Shown: positions 27,073 to 37,303 of the stretch, one piece after another
Layout: each line of letters starts with the position of its first letter
How positions within the stretch are numbered: position 1 is the stretch's first letter
Source of the DNA: an uncultured Vibrio sp.
GTDB taxonomy: Bacteria > Pseudomonadota > Gammaproteobacteria > Enterobacterales > Vibrionaceae
NCBI RefSeq assembly: GCF_963675395.1
Contig: NZ_OY776223.1
Coordinates: 124,001 to 188,000 of the forward strand
Reading direction: 5' to 3'
DNA: 64,000 nucleotides
Notes under the pieces: generated by a model
What the model saw: the letters and a program-made list of their open reading frames with translations, nothing else
Database searches by the model: none
Told to the model about the DNA's origin: nothing
Position numbers and translations under genes: made by a program

Positions 27073-27215
27073 ATCTTAGAGCTTAATAGAGGCATCTGTT
27101 AAGCTCATTTCCTACCCTGAATCTCACCATCATTGCAAAATTGAGTCCTTTTGTTGCTCTGGTCAACGTTTCGATTTAGGCTTGAGCAACTTGTTGTTTT
27201 CGGCTCGTTTTATCT

Positions 27216-27878
27216 ATGACCAACATCTTTATCATCGTAGTTCTTCTGGTTGCTTTTTTCTTCATTATTCAAAAGTATGTGCTCAAGCATGATGACACCC
27301 GAGACTACTCATATCGCTCAAAAGGCGCTTTGTTAAGAGGGCAAGAAGCTGCGTTTTTCAATGCCTTAAGAACGGCTGTTGGCGATCACGCGGTGATATT
27401 TAGCAAAGTTAATATGTCCAGTTTGGTTGCGCCGAAGGATATTAAAAACAAAAGGCAGCTTTTTGTGGCGAGTAACCGTATTTCCAGAAGCTATTTTGAC
27501 TATGTAATTTGTGACCCGCGTACGTTAGAACCGCGAGTGATTCTAGAGCTGGATGATGGAAAGCCACTGAATAAAGTTAAAGCAAAACGACAAAAACTGC
27601 TGATTCACGTATGTAAAACCGCCAATTTGCCGTTACTTGGTACATCGATAAAGCACAGCTATCAGGTCGGGCGATTGCGTCGCTTACTTGCGGCGCACAT
27701 CGATTTGATCGAGCCTGATAAAGAGGTCCGCTTTTGTAAAAAGTGCGGCAGTCCCATGATCATCAAGATAGCCAGCCAAGGTGAGTTTAAAGGGCGACGT
27801 TTTTTTACCTGTAGTCGTCAACCAAACTGTACTTACACCGAGAACTACAATGTGGTGTTTGAAGCTCTAGACGATTAA
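27216..27878 (+). CDS. DUF2726 protein with topoisomerase-type zinc finger
   Basis: A 220-residue protein: an N-terminal membrane anchor (residues 1-23), a DUF2726 nuclease-like domain (about 45-165, with FDYVICDPRTLEPRVILELDD resembling restriction-endonuclease-fold active sites), and a C-terminal four-cysteine finger (CKKCGSPM...CSRQPNCTY) like those of DNA topoisomerase I. The combination suggests DNA interaction or processing at the membrane; this is inference. Single gene. Confidence 0.82.
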   Translation: MTNIFIIVVLLVAFFFIIQKYVLKHDDTRDYSYRSKGALLRGQEAAFFNALRTAVGDHAVIFSKVNMSSLVAPKDIKNKRQLFVASNRISRSYFDYVICDPRTLEPRVILELDDGKPLNKVKAKRQKLLIHVCKTANLPLLGTSIKHSYQVGRLRRLLAAHIDLIEPDKEVRFCKKCGSPMIIKIASQGEFKGRRFFTCSRQPNCTYTENYNVVFEALDD

Positions 27879-28026
27879 CAATCAAAAAAACAGTTGATAG
27901 AAATTTAGCTTTACTGGGGCTTTGGCTTGTTTGAGTCAAAGCCTTTGTATCTAGGGGCCAAGCATTCAGAGGTAATTTGGTACAAGTTCTATACTTTGAA
28001 CAGAGAAACTAAACTAGGTTAGTGCT

Positions 28027-28365
28027 ATGCGATATGGATGGATTTTTGCTCTGCTGCTGTTTGCTTCAAATGCTAATGCTTTGCCTAATTTAAAACCGTT
28101 GGATTGTCAGCTGACAGATACGCCTCAAGACCACTTCTTGTTTTACCGAGATCAAATGGTTTATCACAGCGAACAGTTCGTCATTTTTCAAAACTTCAAA
28201 GGGCGAGTTATCACTCAAGTGGATCTTAAAACCGGTGAGTTGATTCGCACCACCTATATTGGTGAGCCTTTTGAGCCCAAATATCAAATTCTGTTTGGCT
28301 TTTGTCCGGATGTTTCCTATACCTTACAGATCTGGATGCTGAATGAAGTCCCTTATGATAATTAA
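28027..28365 (+). CDS. Hypothetical exported protein
   Basis: A 112-residue protein with a signal peptide (MRYGWIFALLLFASNANA) and a small mature domain with two cysteines (DCQLTD, GFCPDVSY) that could form a disulfide. No family recognised. It lies just upstream of the tRNA genes. Confidence 0.65.
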   Translation: MRYGWIFALLLFASNANALPNLKPLDCQLTDTPQDHFLFYRDQMVYHSEQFVIFQNFKGRVITQVDLKTGELIRTTYIGEPFEPKYQILFGFCPDVSYTLQIWMLNEVPYDN

Positions 28366-28544
28366 ATAAAAAATGAAAAGTTATCCAGATCACATTTTCC
28401 GGTCCAGCTTAAGCCTGTTTCGCTTATATAAACGCCTGAAAACGGGGGTTGAGTTTACATTTTCGCCAAACGATTCAAAGTTAGTGAATTTATGCTTGCA
28501 CCCCAGATAGCTTATAGCTAATATCCCTCTCGTTCCAGAGAAAT

Positions 28545-28621
28545 GCGTCCGTAGCTCAGCTGGTTAGAGTACCGCCTTGACATGGCGGGGGTCGGTGGTT
28601 CGAGTCCACTCGGACGCACCA
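28545..28621 (+). tRNA. tRNA-Val (GAC)
   Basis: A 77-nt cloverleaf with acceptor stem GCGTCCG/CGGACGC, D arm AGCTCAGCTGGTTAGAGT, anticodon stem CCGCC/GGCGG with loop TTGACAT (anticodon GAC at 28579-28581), T arm GGTTCGAGTCC and encoded CCA. Confidence 0.97.
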
Positions 28622-28656
28622 TTCTGATTTGAATGGTATGTAGGAACACAGAATTT

Positions 28657-28733
28657 GGGTCCGTAGCTCAGTTGGTTAGAGTACTACCTTGACATGGTAG
28701 GGGTCGGCGATTCGAGTTCGCCCGGACCCACCA
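28657..28733 (+). tRNA. tRNA-Val (GAC), second copy
   Basis: A 77-nt cloverleaf with acceptor GGGTCCG/CGGACCC, anticodon stem CTACC/GGTAG with loop TTGACAT (anticodon GAC at 28691-28693) and encoded CCA. It has the same anticodon as the first copy, with different acceptor and anticodon stems. Confidence 0.97.
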
Positions 28734-28758
28734 AATTCCGTTCTTTATGAACAAACAC

Positions 28759-28788
28759 AAAGCCCGCTTTTAGCGGGCTTTGTTGTTT
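28759..28788 (+). terminator. Terminator of the tRNA-Val operon
   Basis: AAAGCCCGC and GCGGGCTTT form a perfect 9-bp stem around TTTTA, followed by GTTGTTT. Confidence 0.9.
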
Positions 28789-29031
28789 CTAGAGTTTATA
28801 AGGCTCGAGCTCAATTTCCCTTCTTTTACTGTGAATGACGATGTAAGTAGTACGCAGTGACTTATTGAAGGTGACCTTGCTCTCTGTGACAGGTTTGATG
28901 TCTTTGTCTGGCAAGACTCCACGGTAAAGATAGCGCGACAGGTACTGCAGAGCAGGTAATCCAAACCCAATATACCGACAGTCTACAACCCATTTTGAGG
29001 GAACGTCTCGGGGTAAATCGCGGGTATTTGT
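28789..29031 (-). pseudogene. IS91-family (Y2) transposase remnant
   Basis: One minus-strand frame is open for about 80 codons between a TGA at 29034-29032 and a TAG at 28791-28789, with no start codon. It contains KWVVDCRYIGFGLPALQYLS then RYLYRGVLPDKDI, close to the WVVDC...PALxYLxRYLYRGV segment recalled from IS91/ISVsa-type Y2 transposases. After VTF the similarity fades. Both ends of the transposase are missing. It directly abuts the tRNA operon terminator. The neighbouring gap up to the next gene holds no other recognisable element. Confidence 0.7.
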
Positions 29032-29302
29032 TCAGAAATCACTTACGGAAGATCAACACATTCTAAAGCTGTGTTAAATTTTTGTGCGATAAGTGAGATT
29101 TTTGTTGTCCTTTTACTAATGTCTAATATTCCTACCGCTAGCAACACATGCTTAATAAGCTCAAATCAAATGGCTCCATACCTGTTTCAGTATGGCCTCG
29201 ATGTTTGATGTGGATGTTGTCTCGTATTGGTCGAAGGTCTGTATACCAAGCGAAACTCTAGTTGACATGGTTCAACGTCGAAATATAACAAAGGATAACT
29301 CA

Positions 29303-30760
29303 ATGCCTGACACAAGTAAGACCTTTTACAGGGATGTGCGCAAAAAACCGCATGAATTTGAAAACCGAGAAGACTTTCTAAATCATGATTTAACCATCAT
29401 GAGCTTTCGTCGCTGGGGTATTCATTTACCATCACGTGATTACAGTATTGAAATAGAAGACTGGGTACCTGCATTAGCCGCAACCATTGGTAAAGTGGTT
29501 ATGGTAACCGCCATGGTTTCCGCCTTTGCTGTTCAGTTTGGTTTATCTCCGGAGTTCGTCGCAGAAAACGTGCGTTACGAACTGCTTATCGCGGGCGCTT
29601 TATTCGTTATCCTGTTTTCTGCAATCCTAAACCCGAACGCAAACTTAGCCGGTACCCATGGCCCAATGATACCGTTGATTCCTATGATTGCTGCAGCAGG
29701 GGGGCATCCTCTGGCTCTCGGTTTAATGGTCTGTGCTTTTGGCTTAATTCTCGCTTTTACCAAAGGTGGTTCTAAACTCATGACCCTGACTGGCATCGGG
29801 GTTCGAGGTGGGTTGCTGATCTACCTCGGCGCCGTTGGGTTGCTCGGACAGATTAATAAGACGGAGGCGTGGGCTGCGAGTACGGACCAAGGTTATATCT
29901 CGTTTGCGGTAATTGGTCTAACTGTTATGGTTTATGCCTACTTAGCCAAGATCAACAAACGTTGGTTGGCAATCCCACTGTGTTCTGCACTCGCGGGTAT
30001 TGTTGCTTATGTGATGGGTGCTGAGTTTACTTTTACCACTGAGCCAGGCCTGCCTAATTTCAGTCCATTCTACTGGTGGGGTGAAAACACCGGCTGGCAA
30101 CTAGGCTGGCCAACCCTAGAACACTTTATCGCCGTTACTCCATTTGCTCTACTAGCGGTAGCTATGTGGTCTCCTGACTACCTCGGTCATCGTGTTTTTC
30201 AAGAACTTAACTACCCAAAAGAAGCGAAAGGCGTACTAATGGATGTCGACGACACTATGGTCGGAGCGTCTGTTCGTCAGGGGGTGGGCTCACTACTAGG
30301 TGGCGGTAACCTAGCTTCTTCTTGGGGTACGTACATGATTCCAGCCGCGATTGCCAAACGTCCTATTCCTGGCGGCGCGCTGTTAACGGGTTTAATGTGT
30401 ATTGCCGCGGCAGTAATTGGCTACCCAATGGATCTCGCGATGTGGGAGCCTGTTCTGCGCGTTGCGTTGATTGTCGGTGTATTCTTACCACTTCTTGAAG
30501 CGGGTATGCAGATGATCCATAAGCATAAAGATTCACTCAGTGCAGGTATCTGTATTTTTGCTTGTGCGTTCGTTAACCCAGTCTTTGGTTGGGCAATAAC
30601 TATGCTGCTGGATAACCTCGGACTTATTGGTGACCATGAGCGTGCCAACGAGCTATCGAGCAAAGACAAATACCTGATTCCTGGCGTTGCCTTTATCATT
30701 TGTGCTGGTTCTCTTGCTGTCGTTGGTCAGCTTCCGGGTATTCCCGCTTTGATCGGTTAA
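29303..30760 (+). CDS. DUF3360 family multi-pass membrane protein
   Basis: A 485-residue protein with about twelve predicted membrane helices after a charged N-terminus. GTHGPMIPLIPMIAAAGGHP resembles the substrate-site loops of SulP/NCS2-type transporters, so it may be a secondary transporter; DUF3360 has no established function known to me. ATG 29303 was chosen because it follows AAGGA and the residues before it look unrelated. It is convergent with mqo, with a bidirectional hairpin between them. Confidence 0.8.
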   Translation: MPDTSKTFYRDVRKKPHEFENREDFLNHDLTIMSFRRWGIHLPSRDYSIEIEDWVPALAATIGKVVMVTAMVSAFAVQFGLSPEFVAENVRYELLIAGALFVILFSAILNPNANLAGTHGPMIPLIPMIAAAGGHPLALGLMVCAFGLILAFTKGGSKLMTLTGIGVRGGLLIYLGAVGLLGQINKTEAWAASTDQGYISFAVIGLTVMVYAYLAKINKRWLAIPLCSALAGIVAYVMGAEFTFTTEPGLPNFSPFYWWGENTGWQLGWPTLEHFIAVTPFALLAVAMWSPDYLGHRVFQELNYPKEAKGVLMDVDDTMVGASVRQGVGSLLGGGNLASSWGTYMIPAAIAKRPIPGGALLTGLMCIAAAVIGYPMDLAMWEPVLRVALIVGVFLPLLEAGMQMIHKHKDSLSAGICIFACAFVNPVFGWAITMLLDNLGLIGDHERANELSSKDKYLIPGVAFIICAGSLAVVGQLPGIPALIG

Positions 30761-30781
30761 TAGGATCTCGCTCTAAAGGAT

Positions 30782-30816
30782 TATAATACCGCCCTTTGAG
30801 GACGGTATTATAATTA
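30782..30816. terminator. Bidirectional terminator between DUF3360 gene and mqo
   Basis: TTATAATACCG and CGGTATTATAA form a perfect 11-bp stem with an 11-nt loop between two convergent genes. Confidence 0.75.
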
Positions 30817-30864
30817 TGGAAGTTGAGTAAAATAGGGGAATATAACGGTGAAAACCGCAGGGCG

Positions 30865-32466
30865 TTAAGCCCTGTAGGCAAAAACCGGTTCGTTTTGTTC
30901 CACTATGCTTTCTTTACTCGAGCGAACCTCAAGTAAGTCCTGCTCTAAGTGCAGTGTTTCACTTGTTTTACGTAAAATCTCTTGATTCAATTGAGGGTGA
31001 TCGATTAATGACAACCCATATGACGGAATCATTTGTTTAATCTTATGCTGCCACTTATCTGAAGCCATCTCGCTACTGAAACAACGTTCAAGTAATTGAA
31101 GCATAATCGACGTGGAAACAGATGCACCTGGTGATGCCCCTAACAAGGCGGTGAGGCTACCATCTTCTGCATGCACGAGTTCAGAACCGAGGTGTAATTC
31201 ACCTCCTTTACCTGGCACATGCTTTATGATCTGTACTCGCTGACCTGCTTGTAATAAAGACCAATCATTGATCTCTGCCGACGGAAAAAATTCGCGCAGC
31301 GCATTCATTCGGTCTTCATTACTTTGTGTTAACTGGCCGAGGAGGTACTTAATAAGATCGAAGCTCTTCATCCCGACTTGTGTCATTGGCAGTAAGTTTG
31401 ATGGGCTTACAGAATTAAATAAGTCTAATAGGGAGCCGTTTTTCAGGAACCTACTTGAGAAGGTTGCAAAGGGGCCGAATAGAACCACTTCTCTTCCATC
31501 TATGACTCGGGTATCCATATGTGGCACTGACATAGGCGGGGCACCGACGGGCGCTTTGCCATATACCTTAGCTTTATGGGCTCTAACGATATCTGGTTTT
31601 TTGGTCACTAAGAACTGACCACCGACAGGAAAGCCACCATAACTTTTGGATTCTTTAATTCCTGACTTTTGCAGGAGCGTAAGCGATGCTCCTCCTGCAC
31701 CGATAAATACATATTTGCTATGTACGGTACGCGTTTTGTTAGTGCCCAGGTCCTTCACTTTTATTTTCCAGCTACCATCAGGCTGGTGTTTCAGTGAACG
31801 GACTTCGTGTCGCAAGTTGAGCTTGAAGTTGTGATTTTTTCCCAGGGAATCAATCATATGATGTGTCAGAGCGCCAAAGTTCACATCGGTACCGAAACGT
31901 GAACGGGTGGCCGCAACAGGCTGGCTTGGGTCGCGGTTTTCCATCAATAATGGAGCCCAAGAGCGGATCTGTTGTTCATCTTCGGAATAAACCATGCCAT
32001 CAAAAAGAGGAATCGTTCGAAGTAATTTAAAGCGTTTACGCAGAAATTCGACATTGCTTTCGCCAGTGACGAAACTCATATGGGGAACACTTTTGATAAA
32101 GCTACCCGGTTTACTAATCGTGCCTTCCTCTACCAGATAGGACCAAAACTGACGAGACAGTTGGAACTGCTCATAAATATCAACAGCTTTTCCTATCGTG
32201 ACCTGGCCATTTGGCCCCTCAGGCGTGTAATTAGACTCCGCTAGAGAAGCATGCCCCGTTCCGGCGTTATTCCATGCATTGGAACTTTCTTGAGCGATGT
32301 CATCAAGACGCTCAAACATTTCTATTGTCCAGTTGGGCTCTAATTGTTGGATGAATGTACCAAGCGTCCCGCTCATGATACCTCCTCCGATTAAGACAAT
32401 ATCAACCATTTTTTCTCTGTCAGAACTGAGCTGGTTTAATTCATTTATACCAGTTACGTTGTTCAT
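30865..32466 (-). CDS. mqo: Malate:quinone oxidoreductase
   Basis: Membrane-associated FAD enzyme oxidising malate to oxaloacetate with transfer of electrons to quinone, an alternative to NAD-malate dehydrogenase. It has 533 residues, FAD-binding VDIVLIGGGIMSG near residue 22, and family motifs such as SSNAWNNAGTGHASLAESNYTP and LLGASPGASVSTSIM. GAGAGAG precedes the ATG. Single gene. Its regulation cannot be seen. Confidence 0.95.
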   Translation of the reverse strand: MNNVTGINELNQLSSDREKMVDIVLIGGGIMSGTLGTFIQQLEPNWTIEMFERLDDIAQESSNAWNNAGTGHASLAESNYTPEGPNGQVTIGKAVDIYEQFQLSRQFWSYLVEEGTISKPGSFIKSVPHMSFVTGESNVEFLRKRFKLLRTIPLFDGMVYSEDEQQIRSWAPLLMENRDPSQPVAATRSRFGTDVNFGALTHHMIDSLGKNHNFKLNLRHEVRSLKHQPDGSWKIKVKDLGTNKTRTVHSKYVFIGAGGASLTLLQKSGIKESKSYGGFPVGGQFLVTKKPDIVRAHKAKVYGKAPVGAPPMSVPHMDTRVIDGREVVLFGPFATFSSRFLKNGSLLDLFNSVSPSNLLPMTQVGMKSFDLIKYLLGQLTQSNEDRMNALREFFPSAEINDWSLLQAGQRVQIIKHVPGKGGELHLGSELVHAEDGSLTALLGASPGASVSTSIMLQLLERCFSSEMASDKWQHKIKQMIPSYGLSLIDHPQLNQEILRKTSETLHLEQDLLEVRSSKESIVEQNEPVFAYRA

Positions 32467-32593
32467 TGGGGTGTAATCTCTCTCTAAAATAACAAGTAGT
32501 TGAAAGCGAGGGATACGTTATTGTCTTCAAAAGTATTGTGTTTTTATTTTTTGTTGTTATTAACGATTGTTAAAATCGCTTCAGTCGCTAGGG

Positions 32594-32776
32594 TTATTCA
32601 GTGCCTCCTGATTGAGCTCTCTTTAAACGTTTTCCGATAAATCCAGCCCATAGATAAGTGATCGAGAATAATAGGGGCACGACTGTACCACGTTGGGTCA
32701 TAAGATCGCTACCGTTGTCATACGTGAGAAAAGAAAAATTGCTGGTGTAACGGTAATGGTACAAGGGCCATGTGTT
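32594..32776 (-). pseudogene. Possible C-terminal remnant of a membrane protein
   Basis: An open minus-strand frame of 60 codons with no start near its 5' end and a TAA stop at 32596-32594. It reads as protein-like: a polar region, then VVPLLFSITYLWAGFIGKRL, a hydrophobic helix with a positively charged cytoplasmic end (RLKRAQSGG). I could not assign it to a family. It lies downstream of hcaD, on the same strand, where an aromatic-acid transporter might once have been. The rest of 32467-32952 shows nothing else. Confidence 0.3.
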
Positions 32777-32952
32777 TTATTGCTGGTTTGTGTTTCACTG
32801 AGAAGAGCCGTTGGTCATTGTTGGCAATTTTAATGATGAAATAGCCAATAGGTTTTTAACGAGCGTCGTCAACGGTCTGAATCGATTGGTAGTGAATAAA
32901 TACAAAAAATAGCCGAGGGAGTTTCGGCTACCTTATCTTGGTGGAGCTAGGG

Positions 32953-34158
32953 TTATTTCAACAGGCTTTTTAATGCGATAGTTTCATCCGTTATGGACGG
33001 TATATCGACAACTTTACCCAAATCGATCAACTTTCTCAGTACACGAATTTCGCTTCCTTGATTTAAAGTTATAGCGCCTTTGATCTGATGGTCTACCACG
33101 TTAAACCAGATTGCTTTGTGAGCACGAACACTGCCGCGAACCATCCAATGGTCGCTGTGAATATCACCTATAAACTGTAGATTAAGATCGTATTGATCGG
33201 TCCAGAACCAGTCTGCTCCTTGTTGCATAACAGGTTGCTCTAACATTGCTGATGTCGCGATATCCGCTTGTCTGTTAGCATTTTCCCAAGTTTCTTTGCG
33301 TACCAGCTGACCTTGTGAATTTGTACACAGGGTGACATCTCCAGCGGCAAAAATATTGGGGCTGGATGTCTGACACTGGTTATTCACGATAATGCCGTTG
33401 TGTGTTTCCAGGCCTGCCTGTTGAGCGAGTTGATCATTTGGCTCAATACCTATGCCGTAGACTACTCGATCGCCTTTGATTTGCTGGCCGTCCTGCAGAG
33501 TAAGGACGATTTCACTGCCGGACTCTGCTCGCTCAACTTGGGCATTAAAGTAAAATTTTACGCCACGATTTTGGTGGAAATCTAACAAAAATTCCTGGAC
33601 TGGCTTAGGTGTGTTGCGCCCCATCAATACCGGAGCCGCTTCAACTACTGTCACTTCACATCCGCTTCGGCGTGCGCTGGCAGCAACTTCCAGACCAATT
33701 GTTCCGGCACCAACAACGATAATACGCTCCTGATTTTGCAGGTGAGGCCTCAAGGCTTCTGCATTGAGATGATGACGTAAAGTAGAAGCTCGGTCTCCGA
33801 GCTCATCAAATAGCGGAAATCGCCGTGCACGAGCTCCGGTAGTGATGAGTAACTTATCAAAGTTGATAAACGTATCATTCTCTAGGCTCAGTCGTTGCTG
33901 TTGCGGTTCAATAGCGTTTACTAAGCATTGCTGCATTACGCTTACTCGATTAGCCTGCCACCAATTGCTCGGTAGTATAAATTGCAACTGAGGATCATCG
34001 TCCAATAGTGACGCTTTTGACAACGGTGGACGCTCATAGGGCATAACGGCTTCATCACAAATTAATGTGAGACGACCATTAAAGCCTTTTTGACGTAAGT
34101 AGGCGGCAGCCATCGCTCCCGCCTGACCGCCACCTATAATTACGAAGTGTTTTTCCAT
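32953..34158 (-). CDS. hcaD: Phenylpropionate dioxygenase ferredoxin reductase
   Basis: FAD- and NADH-dependent reductase that feeds electrons to the HcaC ferredoxin of the 3-phenylpropionate/cinnamate dioxygenase. It has 401 residues: FAD site GGGQAGAMAAAYLRQ near residue 9, NAD site VVGAGTIGLEVAASARRSG near residue 150 and second FAD motif NIFAAGDV near residue 280. It closely resembles E. coli HcaD, including PYERPPLSK and the IALKSL C-terminus. Last gene of hcaEFCBD, 9 bp after hcaB. Confidence 0.92.
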   Translation of the reverse strand: MEKHFVIIGGGQAGAMAAAYLRQKGFNGRLTLICDEAVMPYERPPLSKASLLDDDPQLQFILPSNWWQANRVSVMQQCLVNAIEPQQQRLSLENDTFINFDKLLITTGARARRFPLFDELGDRASTLRHHLNAEALRPHLQNQERIIVVGAGTIGLEVAASARRSGCEVTVVEAAPVLMGRNTPKPVQEFLLDFHQNRGVKFYFNAQVERAESGSEIVLTLQDGQQIKGDRVVYGIGIEPNDQLAQQAGLETHNGIIVNNQCQTSSPNIFAAGDVTLCTNSQGQLVRKETWENANRQADIATSAMLEQPVMQQGADWFWTDQYDLNLQFIGDIHSDHWMVRGSVRAHKAIWFNVVDHQIKGAITLNQGSEIRVLRKLIDLGKVVDIPSITDETIALKSLLK

Positions 34159-34167
34159 GGATTCTCC

Positions 34168-34980
34168 TTACAGCTCGAGGCCACCCGCAACTTGTCGGAT
34201 ACCGCGAATTCCAAGACCGGCATCGGCGTTGATCATTACACCTGTCAGCGTTCGGTTATTGCGGCGCGACGCTAGCATTACGTACGGCCCAGTAAAGTCT
34301 TGGGTTTCTGGCATAGACTGCAGCGGCAGAATTTCAGCCACTTTTTTGGGGGTTAGTGAATCCATAATTGTGCAGTCTTGCTGATTGAGTGATTTGGGGC
34401 CACGAAGATCCGTCGCCATGCCACATGGACCAACGCCGTTAACACGCACTTTTGGTGCTAGCTCGTATGCCAGTTGACGGATTAGACCGACCGCAGCATG
34501 TTTGCTGGCCGTGTAAAGTGGACCTCCACCACCCGGATACCAGGCGGCGTTAGACAGGGTAAAAATCATACTACCCTGACTTTCAATCAACGCTGGTGCG
34601 GCGGCCTTGGCCCCCAGAATGTAGCCAAGCACGTTGACACCGAGTAATTCGCTGAACCCTTGCTTTAGATTTTCTGCTGGTGTTTTGACCAGAGATGCAT
34701 TGTGATCCCAGATCCCGGCATTACCAATAAAGCAATCCAATTTACCAAACTTCGTTATAGCGGCATCCACAACACGCTGATTATCTTCTACTGAAGTTAC
34801 GTCCCCCTGAATGGCGATGATTCGATCTCCAAATTGGTGATCAAGAGAGGCTATTTTGTCTGCAGAGATGTCGAGCGTGGCAATGTTTGCTCCTTCTTCA
34901 ATAAAGCGCTCTATTAGCGCGAGTCCGAGCCCGGAACCACCTCCGGTAATCAAGACGACATTGTCTTGTAAATCACTCAT
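34168..34980 (-). CDS. hcaB: Phenylpropionate dihydrodiol dehydrogenase
   Basis: Short-chain dehydrogenase oxidising the cis-dihydrodiol made by HcaEFCD to 2,3-dihydroxyphenylpropionate (or 2,3-dihydroxycinnamate). It has 270 residues, TGGGSGLG near residue 12 for NAD binding, and an active site with Ser in [13 protein letters not shown] and YTASK (Tyr and Lys). It overlaps hcaC by 4 bases. Its product is the substrate of MhpB, whose gene lies about 17 kb downstream in this window. Confidence 0.92.
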   Translation of the reverse strand: MSDLQDNVVLITGGGSGLGLALIERFIEEGANIATLDISADKIASLDHQFGDRIIAIQGDVTSVEDNQRVVDAAITKFGKLDCFIGNAGIWDHNASLVKTPAENLKQGFSELLGVNVLGYILGAKAAAPALIESQGSMIFTLSNAAWYPGGGGPLYTASKHAAVGLIRQLAYELAPKVRVNGVGPCGMATDLRGPKSLNQQDCTIMDSLTPKKVAEILPLQSMPETQDFTGPYVMLASRRNNRTLTGVMINADAGLGIRGIRQVAGGLEL

Positions 34981-35294
34981 AAGGCCTCCGGTAGATCAAT
35001 GTAGACGCTGCCGCCCTCAACACTGACCGGATAGGTGGCAATGGCATCGGTTGCAGGAAGGCAAAGTGCTTTACCCGTTTTTAGACAAAAACTGGCGGCA
35101 TGTAACGGACATTCCACTGTCGCATCATCTTCCAAGTAGCCTTCAGACATAGAGGCATTACCATGGCTGCACCGATCATTCATGGCATAAAATTCGTCGC
35201 CAACATGAAACAGTGCAATAACTGGGTCGGCATTAATCCGGAGAGCCTCACCTTCCGGTAACTCTTCAACGAGGCAAGCTTTAATTCGGTTCAT
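34977..35294 (-). CDS. hcaC: Phenylpropionate dioxygenase Rieske ferredoxin
   Basis: A 105-residue ferredoxin with a Rieske [2Fe-2S] site formed by CSHG and CPLH (C-x-H...C-x2-H). It shuttles electrons from HcaD to HcaE. The sequence [20 protein letters not shown] is nearly as in E. coli HcaC. It shares one base with the hcaF stop codon and overlaps hcaB, so the operon is tightly coupled. Confidence 0.95.
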   Translation of the reverse strand: MNRIKACLVEELPEGEALRINADPVIALFHVGDEFYAMNDRCSHGNASMSEGYLEDDATVECPLHAASFCLKTGKALCLPATDAIATYPVSVEGGSVYIDLPEAL

Positions 35295-35812
35295 CAGAAA
35301 AGCACACTAAGGTTGTGAGAATTGATAGTTGCCTGATCGAGGATAATTTCTCGTTTTAACAAGCTCCAGTTGTTGTCGCTATTGGTTTGTTTCACCAAGT
35401 CAAAGCGAGTGCCAACATAGAAGGTTTCATCGCGTTCTTTTTGCGCACGATAAAGTATGTAATTGACTCTCACCGCAAAAACGCCTGGCTGTTCAGTCTC
35501 TTCCGCCTGACAGTTAGTAATTAAGTGGCGAGTTCTTGAAGGTGGTTCTTCCGCCCATGCCATACCAGTTTCTAGACGGGCAATGCGTCGTTCAAGCTGC
35601 GATTTGGTATCATTAAAAATCCATGTCGTCGGTGGCTGCTTTCCTTTACGACGATCACGGGTTTGAGCGTTTACAGTAGTACGCATCGTATAAGACAATT
35701 CGTCGTCCAATAGCTCTAGCCAATCGCGGAACTTCCAGTCATCGAGCAATGTGGCTTCATGAAATAAGAACTGACTGATGTCGTGATGAATTTGAAGAGA
35801 TACTGGCTTCAT
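35294..35812 (-). CDS. hcaF: Phenylpropionate dioxygenase beta subunit
   Basis: A 172-residue small subunit of the aromatic-ring-hydroxylating dioxygenase (SnoaL/NTF2-like fold). It assembles with HcaE as an alpha3-beta3 oxygenase. Family features are [20 protein letters not shown] near the N-terminus, [15 protein letters not shown], and [20 protein letters not shown]. Length equals that of E. coli HcaF. It overlaps hcaE by 4 bases. Confidence 0.93.
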   Translation of the reverse strand: MKPVSLQIHHDISQFLFHEATLLDDWKFRDWLELLDDELSYTMRTTVNAQTRDRRKGKQPPTTWIFNDTKSQLERRIARLETGMAWAEEPPSRTRHLITNCQAEETEQPGVFAVRVNYILYRAQKERDETFYVGTRFDLVKQTNSDNNWSLLKREIILDQATINSHNLSVLF

Positions 35813-37167
35813 TTCAAAATCTCCTTTTGAAAAGCATCGGTCTTGGTTTGAATTTCTTCCCAGCTATCACTCGTTAGAAGATCTGCCCAGCGCTGATACA
35901 TTCCGCGTGCCGCTGTCTCTGAGAAGATATAGTTGGTGATACCTGGAACACCATCTTCTCGCTGTGTTTCTTGACCAAGCCCCATCTCAAGACACAAAAT
36001 ACTATTTCGAGCTCGGTGACCTTTAAGTAGTTTCTGAATCTCGCACCAGTTTTCTGAATCATCCTGTTCAAGAAAACCAGCGGGACCAAATGCGCGAGTC
36101 GCACTATTTTCGAATGCGGTTTTCACTTCATCTGAGGCTGTTTTATCAGCGATACAGAATGCCCATACTTCTACCTGATCAGGCCCTTTTGGATGCCAGA
36201 CACGCAATGTCGCTGTACCATTTAGCCATGATAAAGTTGGGAAGATGTTGTTGTGGCCAGCTAAGCGTAAAGCACGAACTTCTCCAAGACGTTGTTTAGC
36301 TTCCTCGTAGGTATCTCGGTAATAACGGGCTACCTCTCCATCTACCCATACATTTGCATCCGGATTTTCTGTAAAGAAGAAGCCGCTACCATGCCCATCT
36401 TTCCCAAACTGAACAGCGTCTTTGGCGGTTTCCCAGACAGGTCGGGAAGTCTGATCGGCACCAAGTTTTTTGTCTGAATCATCGTTAGCACCTAACACCT
36501 GAACCGCAGATGCGTGCGAGAATAGGGCATGATATTGATCACCAGCGAATTGTTCAGCCGGGAATTTCCAATTACAGTTGATCACCCATTTCTGGACACC
36601 ACCTACGATTTCGGTTCCACCCGCGCGGCGATCTAATACACCATCCAAATACCAGGCGATATCCCCTAAGTAGTCCTTAAGAGCGGGAGCGCTGGTATCC
36701 CAGTTAGCGAAAATCAATCCTTTGTAACTTTCAACACAGGGCACTTCATTCAAGCCCCACTGGGATTTGCAAAGACCTTGGGGATAGGCTCGTGGTTCGA
36801 GCGGTACATCGATCAGGTTACCGTCGATACCGTAGGACCAGCCATGATAAGGGCAGGTAAAAGCGCGGGTATTTCCGCAGTCGCCATTACTGACGCGCAT
36901 AGCTCGGTGACGACACTGATTTAGGAAAGCTTTGATGCTGCCATCTTTTTGACGTACAACAACTACGGCGTCTTCCCCCATGTAAGTATTAAAAAAGTCA
37001 CCAGGTTTAGGAATTTGGCTCTCGTGGGCCAAAAATAGCCAGCATCTACCAAAAATTCTTTCTAATTCAAGGTTGTATATTTCAGGATCTGTATAAATAC
37101 TTGGCGTGACACGGCCATTTTTGCTATCGATCAGACTGTAAATGTCCAGTTTTGAGTGTGTGGTCAT
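35809..37167 (-). CDS. hcaE: Phenylpropionate dioxygenase alpha subunit
   Basis: Catalytic subunit that dihydroxylates 3-phenylpropionate and cinnamate. It has 452 residues. The Rieske centre uses Cys85, His87, Cys105 and His108 (CRHR...CPYH), and the mononuclear iron region is [18 protein letters not shown]. From memory the sequence is very close to E. coli HcaE over its whole length (for example [20 protein letters not shown]), closer than typical Vibrio-enteric orthologues, which hints at horizontal spread of the operon. First gene of the operon, divergent from hcaR. Confidence 0.96.
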   Translation of the reverse strand: MTTHSKLDIYSLIDSKNGRVTPSIYTDPEIYNLELERIFGRCWLFLAHESQIPKPGDFFNTYMGEDAVVVVRQKDGSIKAFLNQCRHRAMRVSNGDCGNTRAFTCPYHGWSYGIDGNLIDVPLEPRAYPQGLCKSQWGLNEVPCVESYKGLIFANWDTSAPALKDYLGDIAWYLDGVLDRRAGGTEIVGGVQKWVINCNWKFPAEQFAGDQYHALFSHASAVQVLGANDDSDKKLGADQTSRPVWETAKDAVQFGKDGHGSGFFFTENPDANVWVDGEVARYYRDTYEEAKQRLGEVRALRLAGHNNIFPTLSWLNGTATLRVWHPKGPDQVEVWAFCIADKTASDEVKTAFENSATRAFGPAGFLEQDDSENWCEIQKLLKGHRARNSILCLEMGLGQETQREDGVPGITNYIFSETAARGMYQRWADLLTSDSWEEIQTKTDAFQKEILK

Positions 37168-37303
37168 ATTATTGATATCCTCGGGTTACAGAGTTATTGA
37201 CCTTATTTGTAGAGTCCCTAATCATGTTGCAGATTGGTAGGGAAAGTGTGAAATAGTTAATTTGTATTAAGTAATCGTTTTCACCTATAAATAGGATAAA
37301 TCT

